This document shows, piece by piece, positions 36,347-47,354 of a stretch of DNA of 64,000 nucleotides. The notes below the pieces were generated by a model. It ran no database searches and was not told the origin of the DNA. It saw only the letters and a program-made list of their open reading frames with translations. The DNA is from Gammaproteobacteria bacterium (GTDB lineage Bacteria; Pseudomonadota; Gammaproteobacteria; Steroidobacterales; Steroidobacteraceae): NCBI GenBank assembly GCA_025355645.1, contig JANXZG010000026.1, positions 62,001-126,000 of the forward strand, read 5' to 3'. The position numbers and the translations under genes were made by a program. Each line of letters starts with the position of its first letter. The stretch's first letter is position 1.

Positions 36347-36702
36347 TCAATCCTTACGGTTTTGTCAAAGCTGACCATGAGCGACACATTGCCGAGATAG
36401 GAGACCTTGTCGTCCCAGGCCGCATGCACGATCACCACGCCATCTTCCTTGGTGATTTCAATGTCCTTGGTCTGCAAACCGGTCACGTCATCGATATTCC
36501 AGTGCCGATCGAGCGAGCGACGAATGCCGCCCGGGTCTGGCGTGCCCTTGAACTCCGATCGCAGCCCTTCCATATCGCGCGACACCGCCATATAGTTCAG
36601 GTAGACCGGCACAAGCTTGATGATCGCAAGGACTGGCAGGCCGACCAGTGCAATGACGAAAAGCAGTCCGATGAAGGTAATGCCGTTTTGACGATGCCGC
36701 AT
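36343..36702 (-). CDS. DUF4845 domain-containing protein
   Basis: 119 aa. One N-terminal membrane helix (ITFIGLLFVIALVGLPVLAIIKLVPVYLNYM) precedes a small periplasmic domain. RQNGITFIGLLFVI resembles a type IV prepilin N-terminus but lacks the Glu at position 5, so pilin-like processing is doubtful. DUF4845 is consistently found between lepB and rnc in Gammaproteobacteria and Betaproteobacteria. Its role is unknown. The start is an ATG at 36702, 24 nt after lepB. Confidence 0.88.
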   Translation of the reverse strand: MRHRQNGITFIGLLFVIALVGLPVLAIIKLVPVYLNYMAVSRDMEGLRSEFKGTPDPGGIRRSLDRHWNIDDVTGLQTKDIEITKEDGVVIVHAAWDDKVSYLGNVSLMVSFDKTVRIE

Positions 36703-36726
36703 TGAAGCTCCCTAAAAAATGGCGTC

Positions 36727-37746
36727 CTATTGAATCGCGTGCCCGATCCGCCCCCACAAAGGGCCGTCCCGGGTGTCAAGATTAAGCCAAATCCTCACCG
36801 CCTTCCCGACCAAGTTCTCAGCCGGCACAAATCCCGGTGCGTCCGCTTCGCCGTCAAACCGGCTATCCTTGCTGTTATTTCGGTTATCGCCCATGAAAAA
36901 GTAGTGCCCCGCCGGCACCACCCACTCCCCGGAACGGGCATAACCCTTGGCAAACATCAGCGCATGGGTCCGCTCGCCGAGCGTCTCCGTGGCGGTAGGC
37001 GCCCCCAGGTAGTTATATAAATCCTGCTTCGGTCCACGATATGCGGGCCCGGGCAGCTGGCGCATTGGCACCTCGTTCACGTACAGCTGGTTGTTGTCAT
37101 CCACCCGGATCCGATCCCCCGGAAGGCCCACCAGCCGCTTGATGTAGTTGACCTTCGGGTTGGGCGGCAGTCGAAACACGATCACATCGCCACGCTGCGG
37201 ATTGCCGGTGGGCAGGACCAGCGTGTTGGACACGGGCAAGCGCAAGCCATAGGCGAATTTGCTGACGAAAATATAATCCCCGTCATACAGCGTCGGCATC
37301 ATCGAGTCAGACGGGATCCGGAATGGCTCGAACAGGAAGGAGCGGATCACCAGCACCAGCAGGATGACCGGAAAGAAGGAGCGCGCATACTCCACGGCAA
37401 TCGGCTCGCGCACCTGCGCAGGTGCGGTGCCGACGGCAACCGCCGCCGCCATGCGCCGCCGGGCGAATATAAAGTGGTCAAGCGCCCAGACCAGCCCTGA
37501 TAGTGCGCCGACGTCGACCAGCATCAGGCTAAAATCGACCGCCTCATGGCGGAACATGCGCCACAGGATCAGCAGCGACAGCACCCCGACCGCATAGGTC
37601 GCGCCCCTCGGCAGCCCGGTCTCGGCTAGGCTGGTCGCCCCGGGGTCGCGCCGCGGGCGCCATATCCAGGCATCGATCAGCAGCACCAGCACGCAGGCCG
37701 CGTCCGCAATCAGCAGAAATACAATCAGATTATCGCCCTCGTTCAC
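36727..37746 (-). CDS. lepB: Signal peptidase I
   Basis: 339 aa. The N-terminus contains membrane helices. The catalytic Ser is in FRIPSDSMMPTLYDGDY and the general-base Lys in VNYIKRLVGLPGDRI; the conserved GHYFFMGDNRNNSKDSR follows. It cleaves Sec and Tat signal peptides on the periplasmic face. I chose a GTG at 37746 (VNEGDNLIVFLLI), which follows a strong GAGGGG ribosome-binding site and leaves a 10-nt gap after lepA; an in-frame upstream start lies inside lepA. The family insertion of about 50 residues before the catalytic Ser lengthens it relative to many homologues. Confidence 0.94.
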   Translation of the reverse strand: MNEGDNLIVFLLIADAACVLVLLIDAWIWRPRRDPGATSLAETGLPRGATYAVGVLSLLILWRMFRHEAVDFSLMLVDVGALSGLVWALDHFIFARRRMAAAVAVGTAPAQVREPIAVEYARSFFPVILLVLVIRSFLFEPFRIPSDSMMPTLYDGDYIFVSKFAYGLRLPVSNTLVLPTGNPQRGDVIVFRLPPNPKVNYIKRLVGLPGDRIRVDDNNQLYVNEVPMRQLPGPAYRGPKQDLYNYLGAPTATETLGERTHALMFAKGYARSGEWVVPAGHYFFMGDNRNNSKDSRFDGEADAPGFVPAENLVGKAVRIWLNLDTRDGPLWGRIGHAIQ

Positions 37747-37756
37747 ACCTGTCCCC

Positions 37757-39559
<1,803 letters not shown>

Positions 39560-39596
39560 CTAGGGCCGGGTTTGGGCAAACGCCGGATTATACCGG

Positions 39597-39848
39597 TCAA
39601 TGCAGCTGCGCGAGCGCCTTATGCACTTCCTCAAGGTCTAAGGAGCCGTGGCATACCAACTCGCCATTTAACATCAGCACCGGAACCTTGTGACCGAAGC
39701 GCACGCGCGTCGCCGCCGAAACATCGACATCGGCGATCTCGAGCGTATGAGCATGGCCGGCGAGCGCCAGGGCGAGCTGCTCCGCCATTTGCTCACACAG
39801 ATGACATCCAGGACGGCTATACAATAGAAAGCGCGCGGCGACGCTCAA
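39597..39848 (-). CDS. Glutaredoxin family protein (DUF836-like)
   Basis: 83 aa thioredoxin-fold protein: FLLYSRPGCHLCEQMAEQL holds a CxxC motif, and VPVLMLNGELVCHG supplies the cis-Pro loop. This short form commonly sits next to lepA or the rseB gene in Proteobacteria; its substrate is unknown. The start is a TTG at 39848 overlapping the rseB stop (TTGA); no ATG is available. Confidence 0.87.
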   Translation of the reverse strand: MSVAARFLLYSRPGCHLCEQMAEQLALALAGHAHTLEIADVDVSAATRVRFGHKVPVLMLNGELVCHGSLDLEEVHKALAQLH

Positions 39849-40855
39849 TGGGTGGCGGTATCGTCCAGGCGGACCGAATTAGCAATAAACTCCACGGTCT
39901 GCGCCGGCACTTCGCCGACCGCGGTGACCTGGTGCCCCTGCACGATGGTTGAAAAGGCGAAGCCTGAGCCGACGCGCGCGAGCTCCTGCTGCTGGGGCGA
40001 GTGAGTCTCGGCGAGCCCCGGCTCAACGAACACCGAGACCGTCGCGAGCCCATCCGAGTACACCAAGTGCATGACCGGGTCCCCGAGGCCGCTCAGCATG
40101 CGCGCACCCGCCACCATCAGGTGAAAGCCGGGTGGCAACTCGATGGCGCGAAAGCCCGCGCCCTTCTTGACCGAATCGTCGTGCGCAGCCTGGCGAATGA
40201 TTTGCATACCAGCGAGCGGCATCGAGGGCTTCAGCGCGCTGTCAGGAATACTGTCAGGCATCTCGAGGTGCGCGAATTGAATCTGCTCGATGAGCCGTCC
40301 CGAGGAGTCGCACAGCTGCGTCTTGAGCGGCATGCCGGTCTGCTGATCGAGCCACAGCCGGTAGCCGAAGCGGAATTGGTCCTTGGGGCTTACTGAAATG
40401 CCGTGGGCGGCGCGCCCGAGTATGCGGATACCAGGCAGCGTGTTCAGTTCATAGACCTGGGCGACGCCAGGATTGAATTGCGGCAGGGTTCCGAAGAACG
40501 GCCCGCTCGACTGGCGCGGCTCCACCAGGATCGTATTCTTGTCCGGCAGGTAGCAGGTCAGTTCGGTGCTGTTGCGCACGAATTCGCGGCCCGAGCCATC
40601 CAGCGACATTAGCCGCTCGGTCACCTCGCCACCGACCACCCGATGCACGATGCGCATCGTCTCGACGCGTCCTTCGCTCAGGTGCAGGAAGGTGCCGTCG
40701 TAATTGCGCTGCGCCAGCGCACTGTTCATCTTCTCCAGCCATTCGCGCGGACTGCCCTCCTGCTGCGGCGCCGGCTGAACCTCGGCGGCGGCGGCGAGGC
40801 CCACTAGCGCACAGGATGCCAGGAGATTCGCAGACTTGGCGAGCGGTAGCATCAT
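39845..40855 (-). CDS. rseB: Sigma-E factor regulatory protein RseB/MucB
   Basis: 336 aa periplasmic protein. The signal peptide runs to about residue 24 (SANLLASCALVGLAAAA). WLEKMNSALAQRNYDGTFLH and VVGGEVTERLMSLDG belong to the lipid-binding MucB/RseB N-terminal domain, and the second domain carries GFRAIELPPGFHLM. In E. coli it binds RseA and blocks DegS/RseP cleavage until it senses mislocalised LPS. It overlaps rseA by 4 nt. There is no mucC/mucD/degP downstream. Confidence 0.94.
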   Translation of the reverse strand: MMLPLAKSANLLASCALVGLAAAAEVQPAPQQEGSPREWLEKMNSALAQRNYDGTFLHLSEGRVETMRIVHRVVGGEVTERLMSLDGSGREFVRNSTELTCYLPDKNTILVEPRQSSGPFFGTLPQFNPGVAQVYELNTLPGIRILGRAAHGISVSPKDQFRFGYRLWLDQQTGMPLKTQLCDSSGRLIEQIQFAHLEMPDSIPDSALKPSMPLAGMQIIRQAAHDDSVKKGAGFRAIELPPGFHLMVAGARMLSGLGDPVMHLVYSDGLATVSVFVEPGLAETHSPQQQELARVGSGFAFSTIVQGHQVTAVGEVPAQTVEFIANSVRLDDTATH

Positions 40856-41460
40856 CGCGCGGTGCTGGCATCGGCCTCTGGTGTGGGCTGATCGACGTCA
40901 ACGATCAAGTCGGTCATGACGTCGCGCTGGCCGAGCAGGGAAGGATACTGGCTGTGCGCAAAGACGTATTTTGTCAACCGCGCACCCGGAATCGCGTTGG
41001 GCGAACTGCCGGTCGACGGCGGCGTAATATAGGAGATAGCCTCGTGGTTCTTCGCGGCCAGCGGCGCCGTCACCGCAGTGGATGCTCGCGGCACCAGCGC
41101 GACGATCGGAGACACGCCGGTACGCCACTGCAGCGCGACAATCGCGACAAGCGCCACACTGGCCGCAATGGCCGCGCCGGCGAGCGGTCGCCACCAGCGC
41201 CGCGGCCTAGCGGCCGCCAGGGCGATCGCGACTGCCGTGGCAGGTTCGCCATCAATGGCCCCGTTGATCGCGCCGGTGAAGTTGCCGCGAAGCGGCATAT
41301 GCTTCATGCCGCGCATCGCCTCGCCGATCAGCGCGTAGCGACCGAAGCTATCACGCAGTGCCGCATCGCGCACCATGCGCTTCAACAGCAGCTCCGATTC
41401 CGCACTGGGCAGTTCCCCATCTAGGAACGCCGATATCTGCTCTCGTATCTGTTCGCTCAT
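40852..41460 (-). CDS. rseA: Anti-sigma-E factor RseA/MucA
   Basis: 202 aa. The N-terminal cytoplasmic sigma-binding domain begins MSEQIREQISAFLDGELPSA and includes SFGRYALIGEAMRG. A membrane helix follows at about 117-137 (WWRPLAGAAIAASVALVAIV), and the rest is periplasmic. It holds RpoE inactive at the inner membrane. It overlaps both rpoE (4 nt) and rseB (4 nt), which fixes stoichiometric expression. Confidence 0.93.
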   Translation of the reverse strand: MSEQIREQISAFLDGELPSAESELLLKRMVRDAALRDSFGRYALIGEAMRGMKHMPLRGNFTGAINGAIDGEPATAVAIALAAARPRRWWRPLAGAAIAASVALVAIVALQWRTGVSPIVALVPRASTAVTAPLAAKNHEAISYITPPSTGSSPNAIPGARLTKYVFAHSQYPSLLGQRDVMTDLIVDVDQPTPEADASTAR

Positions 41461-42059
41461 GTGTCCTCGGGACGGCCCAGGCCGCCATCAAAAATAGGTC
41501 TCAATCGCTTGTCAATGGCTTCCCGTGCACGGAAGATGCGCGAGCGCACGGTGCCCACGGGGCAGTCCATGGTTTGCGCGATCTCCTCGTAGCTCAATCC
41601 TTCCAACTCGCGCAGCACGATCGCCGTGCGCAAATCCTCGGGCAGGTTCTCAATGGCGCGATTGACCGTGTCGCGGATCTCATCGGTCAGCAATAGCGCT
41701 TCGGGCGTCTCGCCCTCGGACATGCGCGCCTGCATGTCATATTGCTCCGGGTCCTGCAGGTCGAGGTCATAGGACATGGGCCGGCGCTTGTTCGCCACCA
41801 GGGCGTTCTTGGCCGTATTTATCGCAATGCGATAAAGCCAGGTATAGAACGCACTGTCGCCGCGAAATGCGGGTAACGCCCTGTAGGCCTTCACGAACGA
41901 CTCCTGAGCGATATCTTCGGCCTCACTGGCATCGTGAACATAACGCATGATGAGCTTGAGGACCTTGTGCTGATACCGCAGGACCAATAGATCAAACGCT
42001 GCCCGCTCGCCACGCTGAACCCGCTCCACCAGTTTGAGGTCGCTTTCCTCAACGGTCAT
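41457..42059 (-). CDS. rpoE: RNA polymerase sigma-E factor (RpoE/AlgU)
   Basis: 200 aa. Region 2 (FDLLVLRYQHKVLKLI, SEAEDIAQESFVKAYRAL, FYTWLYRIAINTAKN) and region 4 (LPEDLRTAIVLRELEGLSYE, EIAQTMDCPVGTVRSRIFRA) match RpoE/AlgU very closely. It controls the envelope stress response. ATG start at 42059. An RpoE-type promoter lies just upstream, implying autoregulation. It heads a dense leftward run that continues through rseA, rseB and lepA. Confidence 0.96.
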   Translation of the reverse strand: MTVEESDLKLVERVQRGERAAFDLLVLRYQHKVLKLIMRYVHDASEAEDIAQESFVKAYRALPAFRGDSAFYTWLYRIAINTAKNALVANKRRPMSYDLDLQDPEQYDMQARMSEGETPEALLLTDEIRDTVNRAIENLPEDLRTAIVLRELEGLSYEEIAQTMDCPVGTVRSRIFRAREAIDKRLRPIFDGGLGRPEDT

Positions 42060-42077
42060 AAGGTCCAGCTTGTCGGA

Positions 42078-42104
42078 GTAGACCGACAGCGGAGCAAAAA
42101 GTTC
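42078..42104 (-). promoter_or_regulatory. RpoE-dependent (autoregulatory) promoter of rpoE
   Basis: On the minus strand GAACTT (42099-42104) is followed after exactly 16 nt by TCTAC (42078-42082), close to the RpoE/AlgU consensus GAACTT-N16/17-TCTGA. The transcript would begin about 12 nt upstream of the rpoE ATG. The gap between sdhE and rpoE is only 99 nt, so this is the natural promoter position. Confidence 0.6.
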
Positions 42105-42158
42105 GCCAACTGTGTCACAGCTTGCATGCGGCCAGTCTACCAGCCGCAGTGCCCGGTT

Positions 42159-42422
42159 TTAGTGTCCCGCAAACGAGCCTGACGTAATTCGGACAACGAG
42201 ATCCCGCAGTGCCGGGCTCGACGGCACGCGTTGGCCCAGGCAGTACGCGTTCAGCTCGATGTCCGGGCAGTCCAGAAGCTGCTCAAATGCCGCCCGCTGC
42301 GCCGGATCGGCGCCCGGGAATTGATCGCTCAGGTAGTTCGTCAGCAATTCATCCAGTTCGCGCATGCCGCGCCGGCAGCGCCACCGTAGCCTGCCCAACT
42401 CCTGCGCATCGGTGCGAGCCAT
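42159..42422 (-). CDS. sdhE: FAD assembly factor SdhE
   Basis: 87 aa. The defining motif RGMRELDELL (RGxxE) is near the N-terminus (LRWRCRRGMRELD), and FEQLLDCPDIELNAYCLG follows. SdhE promotes covalent flavinylation of SdhA. I start at ATG 42422 (MARTDAQELGRLRW); the longer frame lies inside sdhB. It begins 2 nt after the sdhB stop, so it is the last gene of the sdh operon. Confidence 0.94.
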   Translation of the reverse strand: MARTDAQELGRLRWRCRRGMRELDELLTNYLSDQFPGADPAQRAAFEQLLDCPDIELNAYCLGQRVPSSPALRDLVVRITSGSFAGH

Positions 42423-42424
42423 GC

Positions 42425-43210
42425 TCAATGTTCCCGGTGGGCCAGCATCTGCTTGATCTGCCCTATCGCCTGCGCCGGATTCAGGTCCTTCGGACACGCT
42501 TCGGTGCAATTCATGATCGTGTGGCACCGATACAGGCGGAACGGATCCATCAGTTCATCGAGACGCTCGCCGCTTGCCTCGTCACGGCTGTCGACGATCC
42601 AGCGATAGGCGGCAAGCAGGGCGGCGGGCCCGAGGTAGCGGTCGCTGTTCCACCAGTAACTCGGGCAACTGGTCGAGCAGCAGGCGCACAGGATGCAGGC
42701 GGACGGACGGTCGACCTTGAGCTGGTCCTCCTTGGACTGCAATCGCTCGGCGTCCGGCGGCGCCGGCGTGCGCGTCTGCAGCCACGGCTTGATCGATGCG
42801 TATTGCGCATAGAAGGCCGTCAGGTCCGGCACCAGGTCCTTGATGACCGGCAAGTGCGGCAAGGGATAGATCCGCACCTCGTTTTTGACGTCGGCACAGG
42901 CGCTGATGCAGGCGAGCCCGTTGCGGCCATCAATGTTCATGGCGCAGGAACCGCAGATCCCCTCGCGGCAGGAACGCCGGAAGGTTAGCGTGGAATCAAT
43001 CTCGTTCTTTATCTTGATCAGCGCGTCCAGCACCATCGGCCCGCAGCTGTCCATGTCCACTTCGTAGGTGTCCATGCGCGGATTCTCGGGCGAATCCGGA
43101 TCGTAGCGGTAGATGCGGAACACGCGCACGTTCTTCGCCTCTGCCGGCGCTTTGAACAAGCGCCCGTCCTTGCGGACCGTGGAGTTCGCCGGCAACTTGA
43201 ATTCAGCCAT
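42425..43210 (-). CDS. sdhB: Succinate dehydrogenase iron-sulfur subunit
   Basis: 261 aa. The [2Fe-2S] cluster ligands lie in [22 protein letters not shown], and the [4Fe-4S] and [3Fe-4S] ligands in [16 protein letters not shown] and [17 protein letters not shown]. It passes electrons from SdhA flavin to quinone in the SdhCD anchor. The start is an ATG at 43210, 20 nt after sdhA. Length and motifs are normal. Confidence 0.97.
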   Translation of the reverse strand: MAEFKLPANSTVRKDGRLFKAPAEAKNVRVFRIYRYDPDSPENPRMDTYEVDMDSCGPMVLDALIKIKNEIDSTLTFRRSCREGICGSCAMNIDGRNGLACISACADVKNEVRIYPLPHLPVIKDLVPDLTAFYAQYASIKPWLQTRTPAPPDAERLQSKEDQLKVDRPSACILCACCSTSCPSYWWNSDRYLGPAALLAAYRWIVDSRDEASGERLDELMDPFRLYRCHTIMNCTEACPKDLNPAQAIGQIKQMLAHREH

Positions 43211-43230
43211 GATTGCTCCGCAACACGATC

Positions 43231-45015
43231 TCAGTACGTCCTTGCCTTGGGCGGAATGGAGTCGACTTCACCGGTCAGGGTATTCAGCTGCACCGGCCGG
43301 TACTTCATGCGCGTCTCGCCCTTGGCATCGACCCAGCACAGGGTGTGCTTGAGCCAGTTTTCATCGTCGCGGTTGGGGAAGTCCTCGCGCGCATGGGCGC
43401 CGCGGCTCTCCTGGCGATTCTCGGCCGAATGCATAGTCGCCACCGCCTGGCCCAGCAGGTTATCAAGCTCGATGGTCTCGACCAGGTCCGTATTCCAGAT
43501 AAGCGATCGATCCGCGATGCCAACCTCGGCAAATGAGGCGAACACGTCAGCGAGCTTGCGCTTGCCCTCGTTCAGCGACTCCCCGGTGCGAAACACCGCC
43601 GCATCGCGTTGCATGGTCCGCTGCAGCGCCAGGCGCACATCGGCCGTGCGCAGCTTGCCACGCGCGTGGCGCAGCGCATCGAGGCGTGCGATCGTCGCTG
43701 CGCCTGCTTCAGCGTGTAGCGGCTTGTGCGTAGCGCCCGGCGAAACAGTGCGCGCGCAATGCCGCGCCGCCTCGCGCCCAAACACGACCAGATCCAGCAG
43801 TGAGTTCGACCCCAGGCGATTGGCGCCGTGCACCGACACGCAGGCGGCCTCGCCCACCGCCATGAGCCCGGGCACCAGCGTATCGCGCGCCCCATCGCTC
43901 GCGGTCAGGACCTCGCCATGCAGGTTGCAGGGTATGCCGCCCATGTTGTAGTGCACGGTCGGCAGCACCGGGATCGGATCTTTGTTGACATCGATCCCGG
44001 CAAATATCCGCGCCGTCTCGGCTATGCCGGGAAGTCGCTCATGGATGACCTCTGGCCCCAGGTGTTCAAGGTGCAGGTGAATGTGGTCCTTCAGGGGCCC
44101 TACGCCGCGTCCTTCGCGGATTTCGATGGTCATCGAGCGACTCACGACGTCGCGCGAGGCAAGGTCCTTCGCATTCGGGGCATAGCGCGGCATGAAGCGC
44201 TCGCCGGCCGCATTGGTCAGGTAACCGCCCTCGCCCCGCGAGCCCTCGGTGATCAGGCACCCGGCGCCGTAGATACCGGTCGGATGGAACTGCACGAACT
44301 CCATGTCCTGCAGCGGCAGTCCGGCGCGCAGCACCATGCCCCCCCCATCCCCGGTGCAGGTATGCGCCGAGGTGCAGGAGAACCATGCGCGTCCATAGCC
44401 GCCGGTGGCGATGATGACCTCATGGGCACGAAACCGATGCAGCGTGCCGCTCGCCATGTCGAGCGCGACCACACCGCGGCACTGGCCGTCCTCCATGATC
44501 AGGTCGAGCACAAAGTATTCGATGAAGAAATTTGCCGCGTGCTTCAGCGACTGCTGGTACAGCGTATGCAGCATGGCATGCCCAGTGCGATCGGCAGCCG
44601 CGCAGGTGCGCTGCGCCGTACCCTGGCCGTAGTGCGTGGTCATGCCGCCGAACGGGCGCTGATAAATCCGTCCGTCCTCGGTGCGCGAAAATGGCACGCC
44701 GTAATGCTCGAGCTCGATGACCGCGGACGGCGCCTCCTTGCACATGAACTCAATTGAGTCCTGGTCGCCCAGCCAGTCAGAGCCCTTGACCGTGTCATAC
44801 ATATGCCAGCGCCAGTCATCATTGCCCATGTTGCCGAGCGCGGCCGAGATGCCGCCCTGAGCGGCGACCGTGTGGCTGCGTGTCGGGAATACCTTGCTCA
44901 GGCAGGCGGTGCTGAGCCCCGCCTGCGCAAGGCCCAAGGTCGCGCGCAGTCCTGAGCCACCGGCGCCGACCACAACGACGTCGTAGGCGTGATCCGTAAA
45001 TGTATAGTCGCTCAT
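43231..45015 (-). CDS. sdhA: Succinate dehydrogenase flavoprotein subunit
   Basis: 594 aa. The FAD-binding site is [20 protein letters not shown]; the flavinylated His is in [17 protein letters not shown]. Substrate-binding residues occur in [15 protein letters not shown] and [19 protein letters not shown], and the C-terminus has [16 protein letters not shown] start at ATG 45015 ([12 protein letters not shown]), overlapping the sdhD stop as ATGA; the frame is open far upstream but only as a shadow of sdhD/sdhC. Confidence 0.97.
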   Translation of the reverse strand: MSDYTFTDHAYDVVVVGAGGSGLRATLGLAQAGLSTACLSKVFPTRSHTVAAQGGISAALGNMGNDDWRWHMYDTVKGSDWLGDQDSIEFMCKEAPSAVIELEHYGVPFSRTEDGRIYQRPFGGMTTHYGQGTAQRTCAAADRTGHAMLHTLYQQSLKHAANFFIEYFVLDLIMEDGQCRGVVALDMASGTLHRFRAHEVIIATGGYGRAWFSCTSAHTCTGDGGGMVLRAGLPLQDMEFVQFHPTGIYGAGCLITEGSRGEGGYLTNAAGERFMPRYAPNAKDLASRDVVSRSMTIEIREGRGVGPLKDHIHLHLEHLGPEVIHERLPGIAETARIFAGIDVNKDPIPVLPTVHYNMGGIPCNLHGEVLTASDGARDTLVPGLMAVGEAACVSVHGANRLGSNSLLDLVVFGREAARHCARTVSPGATHKPLHAEAGAATIARLDALRHARGKLRTADVRLALQRTMQRDAAVFRTGESLNEGKRKLADVFASFAEVGIADRSLIWNTDLVETIELDNLLGQAVATMHSAENRQESRGAHAREDFPNRDDENWLKHTLCWVDAKGETRMKYRPVQLNTLTGEVDSIPPKARTY

Positions 45016-45404
45016 GTAACCGGTGCCGCAAACGTGATGCGCAGGATCGCAAATACCGCGAGTCCCGCGCCGAGCACATACACCCATCGCAGCAGCTGCA
45101 GGATCAGCGTGCGCATGCCCGGGGCATGCACGTAATCCTCGACCACGACTCGCGTGCCAAGCTCGGCGTGATAGGCCAGCACGACAACCAGCAGCATCGC
45201 GAGGAACGCGCTGAAGGGCGTCGCGAGCCAGGCGCGCACCGTCAGGTACGAAAGGTCCGGCAGCATCAGCAGCGACAGCAGGAACCACAGCGTCAACGGA
45301 ATCAGCGCCACCGCGCTGACGCGCTGCCGCCACCAATGGGCGGTTCCGGCATGTGCGGAGCCCCTTCCCAGGGCCTCGCCGAGCGGTGAGCGCAGGCTGC
45401 TCAC
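45012..45404 (-). CDS. sdhD: Succinate dehydrogenase membrane anchor subunit SdhD
   Basis: 130 aa with three membrane helices ([55 protein letters not shown]). The His in [17 protein letters not shown] is the usual haem ligand region. GTG start at 45404 fused to the sdhC stop (GTGA). It anchors SdhAB and forms the quinone site with SdhC. Confidence 0.93.
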   Translation of the reverse strand: MSSLRSPLGEALGRGSAHAGTAHWWRQRVSAVALIPLTLWFLLSLLMLPDLSYLTVRAWLATPFSAFLAMLLVVVLAYHAELGTRVVVEDYVHAPGMRTLILQLLRWVYVLGAGLAVFAILRITFAAPVT

Positions 45405-45799
45405 GGGGCACCCCGAATTGCATGCCACAACAGCACCCAGATCGCGGCGCTGAGTGCTGCCGAGACAGCGACCACCAGCCAGCCGCTGCCATTTCGCTGC
45501 GCCCGCTCATAGCCGCGGCCGGCGTCCCAGAACAAATGCCGCAGGCCGTTAAGCAGGTGATAGAAAAAGGCGAACGTCCAGGCAGCGAGCATTAACAGGC
45601 CGGGGACGCTGCTGAACAATCGGGTGGCGCAATCGTAGGCCGATTGATCGGCGGCGAGCGCTATCAGCCAGTAGCACAGCGCGAGGAGCCCTGCAGCGAG
45701 GCCCACGCCCGTGAACCGGTGCACGATCGACAACGTGCTGCCCATCTGCCAGCGATAAATCTGCAGGTGGGGTGACAGCGGTCGGGGCCGTACGGGCAT
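45401..45799 (-). CDS. sdhC: Succinate dehydrogenase cytochrome b556 subunit
   Basis: 132 aa, three helices. [13 protein letters not shown] and [12 protein letters not shown] are the conserved SdhC N-terminal sequences with quinone-site residues. The haem-ligand His is in [18 protein letters not shown] start at 45799, 8 nt after the SDHAF4-like gene. It heads sdhCDAB-sdhE. Confidence 0.95.
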   Translation of the reverse strand: MPVRPRPLSPHLQIYRWQMGSTLSIVHRFTGVGLAAGLLALCYWLIALAADQSAYDCATRLFSSVPGLLMLAAWTFAFFYHLLNGLRHLFWDAGRGYERAQRNGSGWLVVAVSAALSAAIWVLLWHAIRGAP

Positions 45800-45807
45800 G
45801 CGGGTCC

Positions 45808-45945
45808 TTAGAAATCGATGCAGCGGCCGCGCCGCTCCCAGTCGCCGTATCGAGTCGGCTCCGGAGCTGCCGGGCCGCCCACCTCAGGTTCGGGCGCGGG
45901 CGGCACAACCGGCGGGGCAGGCTTATCGTCGTCGCGTTGCGTCAC
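45808..45945 (-). CDS. Small SDHAF4-like protein (DUF1674), succinate dehydrogenase assembly factor
   Basis: 45 aa from a GTG at 45945 ([14 protein letters not shown]). The C-terminus [20 protein letters not shown] followed by RCIDF is the DUF1674 signature of SDHAF4/Sdh8, which in mitochondria binds flavinylated SdhA and protects it before joining SdhB. Position 8 nt upstream of sdhC supports the same role. It is easily missed because of its size and GTG start; an upstream-extended reading shows no family similarity. It would be the first gene of the sdh operon, divergent from ygfZ. Confidence 0.82.
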   Translation of the reverse strand: MTQRDDDKPAPPVVPPAPEPEVGGPAAPEPTRYGDWERRGRCIDF

Positions 45946-46002
45946 GGCACAAAGTTTGCCAGAAAACTCTGCGTCATTCCTGTGCTTCGGTACCATGACC
46001 CG

Positions 46003-46932
46003 ATGGATCATAACGCGATCGGCGCACACTCGGGGCGATTGGGGCACCTGGGGCTGCTGCGATTCACCGGGGCCGATGCACGCAGTTTCCTGCAGGGCCA
46101 GATTTCCAATGATACCGAGCGGCTTGCACAGGGTCATTCACTGCTATGCGCCTATTCGAATGCACAGGGGCGCGTGCTCGCCGTGTTGAGCCTGCTGCCG
46201 CATAGCACCGGCATCGTTGCGATCCTGCCGGCTGAGCTTGTGGCGCCGATCGCGGCGGCACTGCGAAAGTTCATCCTGCGCAGTAAGGTACGTATAGATG
46301 AGTCCGCCGCGCAGCTGATCGTCGCAGGCCAGCATGGCGCTGCCGGGTTGCGGCGGGCCGGACTGCCGGTCCCGGCTGGCATCGGCGCGTACCAGGAAGC
46401 GCGGGGCATCGGCGTCGCGCGCACCAATGAGCCGGAGGAGCGGTTCTGGCTCATCGGCGCGCCCGCAGCTTTGGCGGCGCTCGATCAGGGCAGCGCCGCC
46501 CAGCGCGAAGCCGATTGGCGGCTCGCGGACATCGGGGCCGGCCTGCCCCAGGTCTATGCGGCAACACGCGAGGCGTTCGTCGCACAGATGTTGAACCTGG
46601 ACCTGGTCGATGGCATCAGTTTCACGAAGGGGTGCTACACGGGACAGGAAATCATCGCACGCACCCAGCATCTCGGGCGCATCAAGCGGCGCATGTTCCA
46701 TCTTGCGATCGGCAAGGAAGGCGACGCGCTCTCGATCGGCCAGAGCGTCACGGTGGTCGACGGGCGCAGCGGGCGCGTGACCGAACTTGCGCAAGCGGCC
46801 GGCGGCTATGAAGCGCTTGCGGTGCTACCGCTCGAAGCGAGCGCGTCCGGCGCAATGTCAGGAGCCGCTGAGCTGCTGGCGCTGCCTTATTCTATGCAGC
46901 CTCGGGCGGCGCAAAAAAAACCAGCAGCCTGA
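46003..46932 (+). CDS. ygfZ: YgfZ/GcvT-like folate-binding protein
   Basis: 309 aa. The YgfZ signature [17 protein letters not shown] with its essential Cys is present, plus [18 protein letters not shown] at the N-terminus. YgfZ helps folate-dependent assembly or repair of certain iron-sulfur enzymes, and its location beside the sdh genes is common. I chose ATG 46003 ([18 protein letters not shown]); the longer frame upstream antisense to the SDHAF4-like gene has no similarity. The last 41 nt overlap the convergent cupin gene. Confidence 0.94.
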   Translation: MDHNAIGAHSGRLGHLGLLRFTGADARSFLQGQISNDTERLAQGHSLLCAYSNAQGRVLAVLSLLPHSTGIVAILPAELVAPIAAALRKFILRSKVRIDESAAQLIVAGQHGAAGLRRAGLPVPAGIGAYQEARGIGVARTNEPEERFWLIGAPAALAALDQGSAAQREADWRLADIGAGLPQVYAATREAFVAQMLNLDLVDGISFTKGCYTGQEIIARTQHLGRIKRRMFHLAIGKEGDALSIGQSVTVVDGRSGRVTELAQAAGGYEALAVLPLEASASGAMSGAAELLALPYSMQPRAAQKKPAA

Positions 46933-47218
46933 GTTCCTCTTCGATGGCGTAGAAGCGATGTTCCACATTGGCGGCGACGAAGATCAGCGTGCCGGGGCGG
47001 ATCTCGCGGTCCTGCGCACCGGCGCGCGCGCGCGCCTTGCCGCTGACCACGTAATACAGCTCATCCTGCTTGTGCGGCGACTGCACATCCACGCCGCCGG
47101 CCGGCAGTACGTAAATGCCGGCGCTCAATGAATTCACGCGTAGGAACTCAAGATAGGGCGTGGCACGGCGCGCGCGCTGATCCGTGACATCACTGAATTG
47201 CTCGAACAAAACGTCCAT
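46892..47218 (-). CDS. Cupin domain-containing protein
   Basis: 108 aa single-domain cupin. The first motif is [19 protein letters not shown] (His and Glu metal ligands) and the second [20 protein letters not shown]. The substrate is unknown. I chose ATG 47218 ([18 protein letters not shown]) because homologues begin shortly before [22 protein letters not shown]; the ATG at 47356 would overlap the divergent lipoprotein promoter and start. Convergent with ygfZ (41-nt overlap). Confidence 0.85.
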   Translation of the reverse strand: MDVLFEQFSDVTDQRARRATPYLEFLRVNSLSAGIYVLPAGGVDVQSPHKQDELYYVVSGKARARAGAQDREIRPGTLIFVAANVEHRFYAIEEELRLLVFFAPPEAA

Positions 47219-47287
47219 TACCGCACTCCAGTTTGCGTGCCGCAACAATGACCGGAGCCGCGCGTGCGCATGACCGGCATTGGGATA

Positions 47288-47312
47288 GAACCCATTTGGT
47301 TCGCCACGGTAC
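47288..47312 (+). promoter_or_regulatory. Candidate ECF-sigma promoter (GAACC-N14-CGGTAC) of the TIGR03118 lipoprotein gene
   Basis: GAACC at 47288-47292 and CGGTAC at 47307-47312 are 14 nt apart, 42 nt before the ATG at 47355. Identical spacing and near-identical boxes occur upstream of the ECF sigma gene (51133-51157, minus strand) and of the propeller gene at 52004 (51944-51968). The boxes resemble typical ECF -35 (GAAC) elements. Confidence 0.6.
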
Positions 47313-47354
47313 TCATGGCTGTCAACTATTTTAACTGTGTTTTGGAGGGTAATC

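Noticed and set aside
43828-44757. Plus-strand frame of 309 codons opposite sdhA
   Set aside because: Shadow of sdhA without recognisable domains.
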